Assembly: GCF_900156545.1 (NCBI RefSeq)
Contig: NZ_FTNW01000004.1
Location: 248,001-312,000 of the forward strand
DNA length: 64,000 nucleotides
Source of the DNA: Aquipseudomonas alcaligenes
GTDB lineage: Bacteria; Pseudomonadota; Gammaproteobacteria; Pseudomonadales; Pseudomonadaceae
Direction of reading: 5' to 3'
Below the pieces are notes generated by a model. It saw only the letters and a program-made list of their open reading frames with translations, searched no databases and was not told the DNA's origin. Position numbers and translations under genes: made by a program. Numbering within the stretch: position 1 is the first letter of the stretch; each line of letters opens with the position of its first letter. Positions 8,867-16,544 of this stretch are shown here, piece by piece.

Positions 8867-10090
8867 ATGCCCGGCGCCCTGTCCCATTTGCGTGTTCTCG
8901 ACCTGTCCCGCGTGCTCGCCGGCCCCTGGGCCGGGCAGATTCTCGCCGACCTCGGCGCCGAGGTGATCAAGGTCGAGCGCCCCGGCAGTGGCGACGATAC
9001 CCGTCACTGGGGCCCGCCCTACATCAAGGATGGCGCCGGCAACGACAGCCGCGAAGCGGCCTACTTCCAGTGCGCCAACCGCAACAAGCAGTCGCTGACC
9101 CTGGATTTCACCCAGCCCGAGGGCCAGCGCCTGGTGCGCGAACTGGCGGCGCAGTGCGACGTGCTGCTGGAAAACTTCAAGGTCGGCGGCCTGGCGGCCT
9201 ACGGCCTCGACTATGCCTCGCTGAAAGCGGTCAACCCGCGACTGATCTACTGCTCGATCACCGGCTTCGGGCAGGACGGGCCCTACGCCAGGCGGGCAGG
9301 CTACGACTTCATGATCCAGGGCCTCGGCGGCATGATGAGCCTGACCGGCAAGCCCGATGGTGAGGAGGGTGGCGGCCCCATGAAGACCGGCGTCGCCCTC
9401 ACCGACCTGCTCACCGGCCTGTACGCCGCCATCGGCGTGCAGGCCGCCCTGGCGCACCGCGACAAGACCGGCGAAGGCCAGTACGTCGACGTGGCGCTGC
9501 TCGACGTGCAGGTGGCCTGCCTGGCCAACCAGGCGATGAACTACCTGGCCACCGGCGTGGCGCCCCGGCGCATGGGCAACGCCCACCCGAACATCGTGCC
9601 CTACCAGGACTTCCCCAGCGCCGATGGCAACTTCATCCTCGCCGTGGGCAACGATGGGCAGTTCCGCAAGTTCTGCGAGGTCGCCGGCCTACCGGCTTTG
9701 GCCGACGACCCGCGCTTTTCCACCAACAAGGCGCGGGTCGATCACCGCGCCGAGCTGATCCCTCTGCTGCGCCAGGCCACGGTGTTCAAGAGCACCGCCG
9801 AATGGGTGACGCTGCTGGAGGCGGCCGGCGTGCCCTGCGGGCCGATCAACGACCTGGCCCAGGTGTTCGCCGATCCGCAGGTCCAGGCCCGCGGTCTGCG
9901 CCTCGATCTGCCCAACAGCCTGGGCAGCACCACGCCCCAGGTGGCCAGCCCACTGCGCCTGTCCGCCAGCCCGGTCGAATACCGCAATGCGCCGCCGCTG
10001 CTCGGCGAGCACAGCGACGCCGTGCTACAGCGCCTGCTCGGACTGGATCAGGAGCAGATTGCCGCGCTGCGCAATGCCGGCGTGGTATAG
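8867..10090 (+). CDS. gcdG: CaiB/BaiF family III CoA-transferase, probable glutarate CoA-transferase
   Basis: A 407-residue family III CoA-transferase. Hallmarks are the N-terminal LRVLDLSRVLAGPWAGQILA block, GAEVIKVERPGSGDDTRHWG, and the catalytic aspartate region near residue 170 (GVALTDLLTGLYAAIG). C-terminal contacts appear around VPCGPINDLAQVFADPQV. The neighbouring gcdH suggests it activates glutarate to glutaryl-CoA, probably with succinyl-CoA as donor; this is the accepted role of the gene beside gcdH in Pseudomonas. The ATG at 8867 begins right at the conserved core. It ends 3 bases before the convergent regulator gene. Confidence 0.9.
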   Translation: MPGALSHLRVLDLSRVLAGPWAGQILADLGAEVIKVERPGSGDDTRHWGPPYIKDGAGNDSREAAYFQCANRNKQSLTLDFTQPEGQRLVRELAAQCDVLLENFKVGGLAAYGLDYASLKAVNPRLIYCSITGFGQDGPYARRAGYDFMIQGLGGMMSLTGKPDGEEGGGPMKTGVALTDLLTGLYAAIGVQAALAHRDKTGEGQYVDVALLDVQVACLANQAMNYLATGVAPRRMGNAHPNIVPYQDFPSADGNFILAVGNDGQFRKFCEVAGLPALADDPRFSTNKARVDHRAELIPLLRQATVFKSTAEWVTLLEAAGVPCGPINDLAQVFADPQVQARGLRLDLPNSLGSTTPQVASPLRLSASPVEYRNAPPLLGEHSDAVLQRLLGLDQEQIAALRNAGVV

Positions 10091-10093
10091 GAC

Positions 10094-11590
10094 CTAGTCC
10101 TCGGCCAGGCCGAAACCGGTCTCGATCAGGCGCAGCTGATCAAGCATGCGCCGCCGGGCCAGGCTGGGGTCACCGGCCAGCACCGCCGCCCCCAGGCGCG
10201 CCTGGTGCTCGCCGAGGTGCTGCAGAATCCACTGCGCCACCGCGCCGGTCGGGTAGCTCTCGGCCAATGCGCCGAGCAGCCGCACGAACAGCGCCAGCGC
10301 CCGGTTGCCGCTGAGCTCGGCCAGGCACAGGTCGAGTTCACCACTGCGCCGCAGACGCTCCGCCGCACTGGCACGCTGCAGGCTGTCCAGCAGCCCCTGC
10401 AGGCGCTGCCGCCCGGCAGCGTCCAGACGCTCAGCCGCGAGCCCGGCCACCGCCAGCTGGAGGTTCTTCCACACCGCATGAAAATGCTGGCTGAGCGGCT
10501 GCGCCTGGCCCAGGTACTCCACCGCCAGGCGCACGGTGTAGCTGGGGTCCGGTGTGGCCACCAGCAGGCCGCCACCAGGGCCGCGCCGGCTGCGCACGAT
10601 GGCGTGCAGTTCGAGCGTGCGCACCGCCTCGCGCAGCACCGCGCGGCTGACACCATGCCGCGCCTGCAGGTCCGGCTCGGCGCCGATCCGCGCACCACTG
10701 CCAAGCCCCGACGCACTGATGTTGCGGGCGATGACCACGGCCAGGCGGTGGGCGCTCTTGTCGTAGACACGCGAGAAGGCAAAGTCGGGAGCCGCCGCCA
10801 GCTCGGTCATGGCCGAGGTGGGGCCATGACTCAGACCGCCGCGCAGTTCGATGAGCAGCTCGCGAGTCAGGCGCAGCTTGTCCTGGATGCGCTCGCGGGC
10901 GCGCAGGCCGTCACCACCGATCAGCGCTTCCAGCAACTCGATCTTCAGCCGGCGCACCTGGCCGAATACTGCCTGCACCCGCTCCCGGCCATGCGCGTCG
11001 CGCGGCGTACGGCCGCTGACGGTGACACATTGCAGGGCTTCAAGGATCAGGCTGATCGCCGCATTGCCGGAAACCCGACAGATGAAGTCGCGCACCTCGG
11101 CAAGCAGGTGCAGCTCGACGTTGAAGCAGCCGGGCTGCTCCTGCCCGAGCAGCTCGATCAGTTCCCGCGCCCGCGGGATGTCCGGCTCGTCCAGCCGCTC
11201 GGCGGCCAGCAGCACCGCCTGCGACTCGATCAGCGCTCGCGCCTCGTACAGTTCGCCAAAGCTGACATCGATCAGTTCCAGGTAGGTGGCCAGCGCCAGC
11301 GCCGCCGAGTCGCGCGCCGGACGACTGATCACCAGGCCACCACCGCTGCCACGGCGCATATTGGCCACGCCGTGGCGCTCCAGCTGGCGTATCGCCTCGC
11401 GCAGGGTGGCCCGGCCGATACCGTAGCGCTCCATCAGCTGCGCCTCGGAGCCGAACACCTGGCCGACCGGCCAGCCAATCGCGCTGATGTCGCGCTTCAG
11501 CGCCTCGGCCACCCGTTCGGCCAGCTTGGCCGGCCGTGTCGAAACCAGGAGAGAACCTGATTGATCCGACATATTTGCCATCCATTCCAT
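10094..11590 (-). CDS. Tandem-duplicated GntR/FadR-type transcriptional regulator
   Basis: This 498-residue protein carries two complete GntR-FadR units. Unit one has a winged helix at about residues 20-90 (LMERYGIGRATLREAIRQLE, then GSGGGLVISRP) and an FCD-like helical domain to about 250. Unit two has a second winged helix at about 275-345 (LQARHGVSRAVLREAVRTLE, then GPGGGLLVATP) and a second helical domain to the end. Usual family length is about 240, so this is a fused duplication. The FCD metal-binding histidines are poorly preserved in both halves. It probably binds DNA as an intramolecular pseudo-dimer. Starts at 11581 and 11572 are also possible; no strong ribosome binding site decides. 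It sits between gcdG and gabD, suggesting a catabolic target. Confidence 0.88.
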   Translation of the reverse strand: MEWMANMSDQSGSLLVSTRPAKLAERVAEALKRDISAIGWPVGQVFGSEAQLMERYGIGRATLREAIRQLERHGVANMRRGSGGGLVISRPARDSAALALATYLELIDVSFGELYEARALIESQAVLLAAERLDEPDIPRARELIELLGQEQPGCFNVELHLLAEVRDFICRVSGNAAISLILEALQCVTVSGRTPRDAHGRERVQAVFGQVRRLKIELLEALIGGDGLRARERIQDKLRLTRELLIELRGGLSHGPTSAMTELAAAPDFAFSRVYDKSAHRLAVVIARNISASGLGSGARIGAEPDLQARHGVSRAVLREAVRTLELHAIVRSRRGPGGGLLVATPDPSYTVRLAVEYLGQAQPLSQHFHAVWKNLQLAVAGLAAERLDAAGRQRLQGLLDSLQRASAAERLRRSGELDLCLAELSGNRALALFVRLLGALAESYPTGAVAQWILQHLGEHQARLGAAVLAGDPSLARRRMLDQLRLIETGFGLAED

Positions 11591-11621
11591 GGAGAAGGCG
11601 TCACATTAGCCTAGTTTTCCC

Positions 11622-11634
11622 TCACATTGTGTGA
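11622..11634. promoter_or_regulatory. TCACA-N3-TGTGA dyad, candidate operator for the tandem GntR gene
   Basis: TCACA (11622-11626) and TGTGA (11630-11634) form a short dyad 32 bases upstream of the regulator start; a half site, TCACATT, recurs at 11601-11607. GntR-family proteins often repress themselves through such dyads. The link is positional only. Confidence 0.35.
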
Positions 11635-11902
11635 CTTGTTGCCCCTGATGCAGGCGACATCACGACAGCCGGAAACCGCAATGTCGTGGGGTCGCTGCCG
11701 CAGTCACAAAGCGTCTCCTGGCCAAACGCCCTATGCGATGGATCAGCCATGGTGAGCGGTACCGCCGGACGTCGGAGCCAACGAAGCATGGCGGTCCACG
11801 GATGACCCAGCCGGCGGCCGGTATGCCAGGTCAGGTGGTTGGCTTTGGTTGGCGAACGCCATGCAGGCAAGCCCGTGAACGGGCACCACCGCGCTTGAGC
11901 CG

Positions 11903-11940
11903 CAAAAACAAAAAGGCCCCGGAATTGCTTCCAGGGCCTT
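11903..11940 (-). terminator. Terminator downstream of tRNA-Arg
   Basis: Read on the minus strand, an AAGGCCC-type stem pairs across a short loop with GGGCCTT and is followed by a TTTTTGTTTTT tract (plus-strand A-run at 11903-11914). It starts a few bases beyond the tRNA 3' end. Confidence 0.85.
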
Positions 11941-11947
11941 GCATAGA

Positions 11948-12024
11948 TGGCGCATCCGGCGGGATTCGAACCCACGACCCCTGCCTTCGGAGGGCAGTAC
12001 TCTATCCAGCTGAGCTACGGATGC
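11948..12024 (-). tRNA. tRNA-Arg (anticodon CCG)
   Basis: A 77-base tRNA with 5' end at 12024. The acceptor arms GCATCCG and CGGATGC pair, followed by G and an encoded CCA. The D arm contains AGCTCAGCTGGATAGAGT. The anticodon stem CTGCC/GGCAG encloses loop CTCCGAA, giving anticodon CCG, which reads the CGG arginine codon. The T arm contains GGTTCGAATCC. Stems are intact. Confidence 0.97.
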
Positions 12025-12514
12025 GTTGCGGGGCGCAATCATACGCATCCGCCTTGCGGGCGTCCATGCGGGCCATCGATCAACGCGCCTGCTGGTCGAG
12101 CCAGCCAGCGACAGTACATGGCCCGAGCGACACCAAGGGGCCCGGACCGGTCAGCCAATCCCCTGATTCGCAGCCAGGCAGCGCTGTAGCCTGTGGCAAA
12201 AGGCACTACACTGAGAACCCGCACGCGCGTTCTATATATCGAACATCCACCATCGACACCCCGGCGCCCGACCTGAAGCCTGTAATCCCCACCAGGGCTG
12301 GCCTGCCGTAACGCGTTCGGACAAAATCATCGGCCCCCGGGATACCTCATACTTTTTGGTTATTTTGTTGGTTTTATCGAACAAGGCTCTTGCCCTTTGT
12401 GCAACTCGGCCCTAGCATTCGTTTGACATTTCAAACGCAACGCCCGCCCTCCCGGCGGGCGAACTTTATGCCCTTACTGCCTTGCCTCCATGGTGGCGCG
12501 TACAGGAGAACGCC
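12025..12514. other. Long leader/promoter interval upstream of gabD
   Basis: A 490-base gene-free interval. The first half is ordinary GC-rich sequence. From about 12340 it turns A+T-rich (TTTTTGGTTATTTTGTTGG), the most promoter-like stretch. It is followed by a CGTTTGA dyad at 12420-12437 and a GC-rich hairpin at 12441-12461 (CGCCCGCC and GGCGGGCG with a 5-base loop). The hairpin is not followed by a T-run, so it may be a leader structure and not a terminator. No small protein with a good ribosome binding site was found. Confidence 0.45.
12420..12437. promoter_or_regulatory. Perfect dyad upstream of gabD, candidate operator
   Basis: CGTTTGA (12420-12426), CATT, TCAAACG (12431-12437) is a perfect 7-base dyad about 80 bases before the gabD start, next to an A+T-rich promoter-like stretch. 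The binding protein is unknown; the nearby tandem GntR regulator is one candidate. Confidence 0.4.
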
Positions 12515-13966
12515 ATGCAACTGAAAGACGCCCAGCTGTTCCGCCAACAGGCCTTCATCGACGGCCAGTGGCTGGACGCCGACAGCGGCCAGACCATCGC
12601 CGTGAACAACCCGGCCACGGGCGAGATCCTCGGCAGCGTGCCGAAGATGGGCCGCGCCGAGACCCGCCGCGCCATCGAGGCCGCCGAGCGCGCCCTGCCG
12701 GCCTGGCGTGCGCTGACCGCCAAGGAGCGTGCAGGCAAGCTGCGCAAGTGGTTCGAGCTGATCATGGCCAACCAGGACGACCTGGGCCGCCTGATGACCC
12801 TGGAGCAGGGCAAGCCGCTGGCCGAAGCCAAGGGCGAAATCGCCTATGCCGCTTCCTTCATCGAGTGGTTCGCCGAGGAAGCCAAGCGCATCTATGGCGA
12901 CACCATCCCCGGCCACCAGCCGGACAAGCGCATCATCGTGATCAAGCAGCCGATCGGCGTGACCGCGGCCATCACCCCGTGGAACTTCCCGGCGGCGATG
13001 ATCACCCGCAAGGCCGGCCCGGCCCTGGCCGCAGGTTGCACCATGGTGCTCAAGCCGGCCTCGCAGACCCCGTATTCCGCCCTGGCCCTGGCCGAACTGG
13101 CGCAGCGCGCCGGCATCCCCGCCGGTGTGTTCAGCGTGGTCACCGGTAGCGCCGGCGAAGTCGGCGGCGAGCTGACCAGCAACCCGATCGTGCGCAAGCT
13201 GACCTTCACCGGCTCCACCGAGATCGGTCGCCAGCTGATGGCCGAATGCGCCCACGACATCAAGAAGGTGTCCCTGGAGCTGGGCGGCAACGCGCCGTTC
13301 ATCGTCTTCGACGACGCCGATCTGGATGCCGCCGTGGAAGGCGCGCTGATCTCCAAGTACCGCAACAACGGCCAGACCTGCGTCTGCGCCAACCGCCTGT
13401 ACGTGCAGGACGGCGTGTACGACGCCTTCGTCGACAAGCTCAAGGCCGCCGTGGCCAAGCTGAAGATCGGCAACGGTCTGGAAGACGGCACCACCACCGG
13501 CCCGCTGATCGACACCAAGGCCGTGGCCAAGGTCGAGGAGCACATTGCCGACGCCGTGAGCAAGGGCGCCAAGCTGGCCCTCGGCGGCAAGCCGCATGCC
13601 CTGGGTGGCAGCTTCTTCGAGCCGACCATCCTGATCGACGTGCCGAACAACGCCGCCGTGGCCAAGGAAGAAACCTTCGGCCCGCTGGCCCCGGTGTTCC
13701 GCTTCAAGGACGAGGCCGAGGTGATCCGCCTGTCCAACGACACCGAGTTCGGCCTGGCCTCCTACTTCTACGCCCGTGACATGGGCCGCGTGTTCCGCGT
13801 GGCCGAGGCCCTGGAGTACGGCATGGTCGGCATCAACACCGGCCTGATCTCTACCGAGGTCGCACCGTTCGGCGGCGTGAAAGCTTCCGGCCTGGGCCGT
13901 GAGGGCTCCAAGTACGGCATCGAGGACTACCTCGAAATTAAATACATGTGCCTGGGCGGCGTCTGA
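12515..13966 (+). CDS. gabD: NADP-dependent succinate/glutarate semialdehyde dehydrogenase
   Basis: A 483-residue aldehyde dehydrogenase, the standard GabD length. CAGGAG at 12503-12508 supports the ATG at 12515. Key motifs: PWNFPAAMITRKAGPALAAG (about residues 155-175), GSTEIGRQL (coenzyme), the catalytic glutamate in VSLELGGNAPFIVFDDADL, and the catalytic cysteine in NNGQTCVCANR, near residue 288. It oxidises succinate semialdehyde to succinate in GABA catabolism. Close homologues in Pseudomonas also oxidise glutarate semialdehyde (DavD) in lysine degradation, and the nearby gcdHG genes make that role likely here. gabT follows after a 343-base gap. Confidence 0.95.
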   Translation: MQLKDAQLFRQQAFIDGQWLDADSGQTIAVNNPATGEILGSVPKMGRAETRRAIEAAERALPAWRALTAKERAGKLRKWFELIMANQDDLGRLMTLEQGKPLAEAKGEIAYAASFIEWFAEEAKRIYGDTIPGHQPDKRIIVIKQPIGVTAAITPWNFPAAMITRKAGPALAAGCTMVLKPASQTPYSALALAELAQRAGIPAGVFSVVTGSAGEVGGELTSNPIVRKLTFTGSTEIGRQLMAECAHDIKKVSLELGGNAPFIVFDDADLDAAVEGALISKYRNNGQTCVCANRLYVQDGVYDAFVDKLKAAVAKLKIGNGLEDGTTTGPLIDTKAVAKVEEHIADAVSKGAKLALGGKPHALGGSFFEPTILIDVPNNAAVAKEETFGPLAPVFRFKDEAEVIRLSNDTEFGLASYFYARDMGRVFRVAEALEYGMVGINTGLISTEVAPFGGVKASGLGREGSKYGIEDYLEIKYMCLGGV

Positions 13967-14309
13967 AACCGGCCCATGGCCTGCTGCGCGTCGGCCAGAC
14001 GGCGTTGGCAGTAGCCTCGGGATGCTCATTTACAGCTCGTAAACTGCGCTCCCTCGGCTACTTCCGCCTTGTCTGGCTCTAGCTCGCGAGGCCATGAACC
14101 GATTTCAAGCTTTCCAGTTATGAATCCGTGGGTGTCGGGTGACAGGCAGGAGTCGTGGTCACCCGGCGTCGGCGTTTCCGGTGGTGGCACCGGCTAACCC
14201 AGCCGACGGCCAGCGAGTAGACGGCAGTTCGATCATCGTTAGCTGCAGCGTCGCCCGCCCCGTCATCATCCTTGGAACGAGCCGTGAGTTGCGGCTTATG
14301 AGGACCACA
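13967..14309. other. gabD-gabT spacer with a long imperfect palindrome
   Basis: The 343-base spacer begins with an imperfect palindrome (13970-14100) and continues with GC-rich sequence lacking a credible gene. The distance and the hairpin mean gabT may have its own promoter; none was assigned. Confidence 0.4.
13970..14100. repeat. Long imperfect palindromic element between gabD and gabT
   Basis: Two arms fold onto each other around a centre near 14042 (TTTACAGCTCGTAAA at 14030-14044). Matched blocks include GTAGCCTCGGGA with TCCCTCGGCTAC, GCCAGAC with GTCTGGC, and ATGGCCT with AGGCCAT. The total is about 130 bases. This resembles a dispersed, non-coding palindromic element of pseudomonads. 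A strong RNA structure here would separate gabD and gabT expression. Confidence 0.75.
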
Positions 14310-15587
14310 ATGAGCAAGAACGAATCCCTCCTGCAGCGTCGCCAGGCCGCCGTGGCCCGTGGTGTCAGCCAGATCCACCCGATCGTCGCCGAGCGCGCCG
14401 AGAACGCCACCGTGTGGGACGTCGACGGCCGCGAGTACATCGACTTCGCCGGCGGCATCGCCGTGCTGAACACCGGCCACCTGCACCCGAAGGTGATCGC
14501 CGCCGTGCAGGAGCAGCTGACCAAGCTGACCCACACCTGCTTCCAGGTGCTGGCCTACGAGCCCTACATCAAGCTGTGCGAAGAGATCGCCAAGCGCGTG
14601 CCGGGCGACTTCGCCAAGAAGACCCTGCTGGTCACCTCCGGCTCCGAAGCCGTCGAGAACGCCGTGAAGATCGCCCGTGCCGCCACCGGCCGCGCGGGTG
14701 TGATCGCCTTCACCGGCGCCTACCACGGCCGCACCATGATGACCCTGAGCCTGACCGGCAAAGTGGTTCCGTATTCCGCCGGCATGGGCCTGATGCCGGG
14801 CGGCGTGTTCCGCGCCCTGGCACCCTGCCCGCTGCACGGCATCAGCGAAGACGAGTCGATCGCCAGCATCGAGCGCATCTTCAAGAACGACGCACAGCCG
14901 CGCGATATCGCCGCCATCATCATCGAGCCGGTGCAGGGCGAAGGTGGTTTCTATGTCAACTCGCCGGCTTTCATGCAGCGTCTGCGCGCCCTGTGCGACG
15001 AGCACGGCATCCTGCTGATCGCCGACGAAGTACAGACCGGCGCCGGCCGTACCGGCACCTTCTTCGCCACCGAGCAGCTGGGCATCGTGCCGGACCTGAC
15101 CACCTTCGCCAAATCGGTTGGCGGCGGCTTCCCGATCTCCGGCGTGTGCGGCAAGGCCGAGATCATGGACAGCATCGCTCCGGGCGGCCTGGGTGGCACC
15201 TATGCCGGCAGCCCGATTGCCTGCGCCGCAGCCCTGGCCGTGATGGAAGTGTTCGAGGAGGAGAAGCTGCTGGAGCGTTCGCAGGCCCTGGGTGAAAAGC
15301 TCAAGGCCGGCCTGAATGCCATCGCCGCCAAGCACAAGGTGATCGGTGACGTACGCGGCCTGGGTTCGATGGTTGCCATCGAGCTGTTCGAAGGCGGCGA
15401 CCACAACAAGCCGGCCGCCGAACTGGTCGGCAAGATCGTTGCCCGTGCGCGCGAGAAGGGCCTGATTCTGCTGTCCTGCGGCACCTACTACAACGTCATC
15501 CGCTTCCTGATGCCGGTCACCATCCCGGATGCCCAGCTGGAAAAAGGCATCGCCATCGTCGCCGAGTGCTTCGACGAACTGGCCTAA
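14310..15587 (+). CDS. gabT: 4-aminobutyrate (5-aminovalerate) aminotransferase
   Basis: A 425-residue class III PLP-dependent aminotransferase. Motifs: EYIDFAGGIAVLNTGHLHP near the N-terminus, LLVTSGSEAVENAVKIARA (phosphate binding), AYHGRT, the aspartate of LLIADEVQTGAGRTG, and the PLP lysine in LTTFAKSVGGGFPISG, near residue 268. It moves the amino group of GABA to 2-oxoglutarate; homologues also accept 5-aminovalerate (DavT). Among in-frame ATGs, 14310 is chosen because ATGAGGA at 14298-14304 provides a ribosome binding site and the protein then starts with the family-typical MSKNESLLQRRQ. Confidence 0.95.
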   Translation: MSKNESLLQRRQAAVARGVSQIHPIVAERAENATVWDVDGREYIDFAGGIAVLNTGHLHPKVIAAVQEQLTKLTHTCFQVLAYEPYIKLCEEIAKRVPGDFAKKTLLVTSGSEAVENAVKIARAATGRAGVIAFTGAYHGRTMMTLSLTGKVVPYSAGMGLMPGGVFRALAPCPLHGISEDESIASIERIFKNDAQPRDIAAIIIEPVQGEGGFYVNSPAFMQRLRALCDEHGILLIADEVQTGAGRTGTFFATEQLGIVPDLTTFAKSVGGGFPISGVCGKAEIMDSIAPGGLGGTYAGSPIACAAALAVMEVFEEEKLLERSQALGEKLKAGLNAIAAKHKVIGDVRGLGSMVAIELFEGGDHNKPAAELVGKIVARAREKGLILLSCGTYYNVIRFLMPVTIPDAQLEKGIAIVAECFDELA

Positions 15588-15594
15588 GCGTCAT

Positions 15595-15615
15595 GGCTCC
15601 CGCACAGCGGGAGCC
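15595..15615 (+). terminator. Hairpin directly after gabT
   Basis: GGCTCCCGC (15595-15603), ACA, GCGGGAGCC (15607-15615) is a perfect 9-base stem 7 bases after the gabT stop. No T-run follows, so termination may rely on the second hairpin at 15691. Confidence 0.6.
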
Positions 15616-15690
15616 TCGATCCTGCGTGTCGCCCCTGCCGGGGCGATGCCCGATTCGCCTGTGGCTCACCAGGCCAGGCGTCTCCCTTAC

Positions 15691-15717
15691 GACCCGCCCT
15701 TCGGCGGGTCTTTTTTT
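15691..15717 (+). terminator. Strong Rho-independent terminator downstream of gabT
   Basis: The stem GACCCGCC, loop CTTC and stem GGCGGGTC are followed by seven T residues (15711-15717), a canonical terminator about 100 bases after gabT. Confidence 0.92.
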
Positions 15718-15731
15718 GTCTGCCGCTTGCT

Positions 15732-15789
15732 GTAGCCCGGATGGCATCCGGGAAGCAGGCAACACCGCCCCGGATTGCATCCGGGCTAC
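15732..15789. repeat. Inverted repeat with GTAGCCCGGAT arms
   Basis: Two 21-base arms, 15732-15752 and 15769-15789, are inverted copies; each itself contains a CCCGGAT...ATCCGGG palindrome. Only the central bases differ (GG in one arm, TG in the other). This form is a common dispersed intergenic repeat in gamma-proteobacteria. It is non-coding. Confidence 0.8.
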
Positions 15790-15844
15790 GCCAGCGCTCA
15801 GGCCTGCAGCGCCTCGCGGGCTGGGGCGGGGGTGAGAAAAGATC

Positions 15845-16441
15845 TCACCCCGCCTGCAGCGCTTCGCGCACAAAGTCCAGGCGGTCCTGGCCGAAGAACA
15901 GCTCGTTGCCGACGAACATGCTCGGCGCACCGAATACGCCACGCTTGATCGCCTCGTCGTTGTTGGCCTTGAGTGCGTCCTTGATCGCCTGCTCGGCGAT
16001 CAGCCCCAGCAACTGCTGCGGATCGAAACCGCCGGCGGCCAGCACCTCGGCCAGCACGGCCGGGTCGCCGAGGTTACGCGCCTGCACCCACATGGCCTCG
16101 AAGATCAGTTTGAGGAAGGCCTCGAAACGCTCCGGCAGGCGCTGCTGCACGGCCACCGCGGCGCGCATCAGCGGCAGGGTGTTGATCGGGAAATGCGGGT
16201 TGAACTGCATCGGCACCTGGTAGCGACGGGCATAGCGCGCCAGGTCCTGCAGCATGAAGCGGCCCTTGGCCGGAATGGTCACCGGCGAGGCATTGCCGGT
16301 GGCCTGGAACACCCCGCCGAGCAGCATCGGCTTGTACACCAGAGTCGCGCCTTCCTCGGCGCAAAGCCTGGGCAGCTGAGTCCAGGCCAGGTAGGTGGTG
16401 GGGCTGCCGAAATCGAAATAGAACTCTACGGTCTTGCTCAT
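15845..16441 (-). CDS. 2-hydroxychromene-2-carboxylate isomerase-like DsbA-fold protein
   Basis: A 198-residue DsbA/kappa-GST family protein. The start MSKTVEFYFDFGSPTTYLAW at 16441 is preceded by a purine-rich AGAGAGATG, so it is chosen over an in-frame codon at 16483. The FDFGSPTTY segment carries the serine that replaces the redox CxxC in this family and activates glutathione. The C-terminus has GVFGAPSMFVGNELFFGQDR, the family hallmark. Characterised members isomerise 2-hydroxychromene-2-carboxylate in naphthalene breakdown, but no aromatic pathway is present here, so the substrate is unknown. It may share a transcript with the upstream SDR gene. Confidence 0.87.
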   Translation of the reverse strand: MSKTVEFYFDFGSPTTYLAWTQLPRLCAEEGATLVYKPMLLGGVFQATGNASPVTIPAKGRFMLQDLARYARRYQVPMQFNPHFPINTLPLMRAAVAVQQRLPERFEAFLKLIFEAMWVQARNLGDPAVLAEVLAAGGFDPQQLLGLIAEQAIKDALKANNDEAIKRGVFGAPSMFVGNELFFGQDRLDFVREALQAG

Positions 16442-16468
16442 GGGCGGCATCTCTCTTGTGATTGTTCT

Positions 16469-16493
16469 GGCGCCGCAAAACAACTGCGGCGCC
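16469..16493 (-). terminator. Hairpin between the SDR and DsbA-fold genes
   Basis: GGCGCCGCA (16469-16477) and TGCGGCGCC (16485-16493) form a perfect 9-base stem with a 7-base loop in the 103-base gap. There is no clear T-run on the minus strand, so it could be an attenuator or processing site instead. Confidence 0.5.
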
Positions 16494-16544
16494 CTTTAGT
16501 GCTTAACGGCGTATCGCAAGCGACGCGTAGCAGGCCGCCGCATC

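Larger units (their letters stand above)
11591..11947. other. Interval between the tandem GntR gene and tRNA-Arg
   Basis: This 357-base gap holds the promoter side of the tandem GntR gene near 11591-11650 and the tRNA terminator hairpin near 11903-11940. No credible protein is encoded between them; the frames present have no ribosome binding site and no family pattern. Confidence 0.4.

Noticed and set aside
12431..14029. 532-codon minus-strand frame opposite gabD
   Set aside because: It has low-complexity His/Gln/Gly-rich composition typical of antisense frames in GC-rich genes; gabD has all catalytic motifs.
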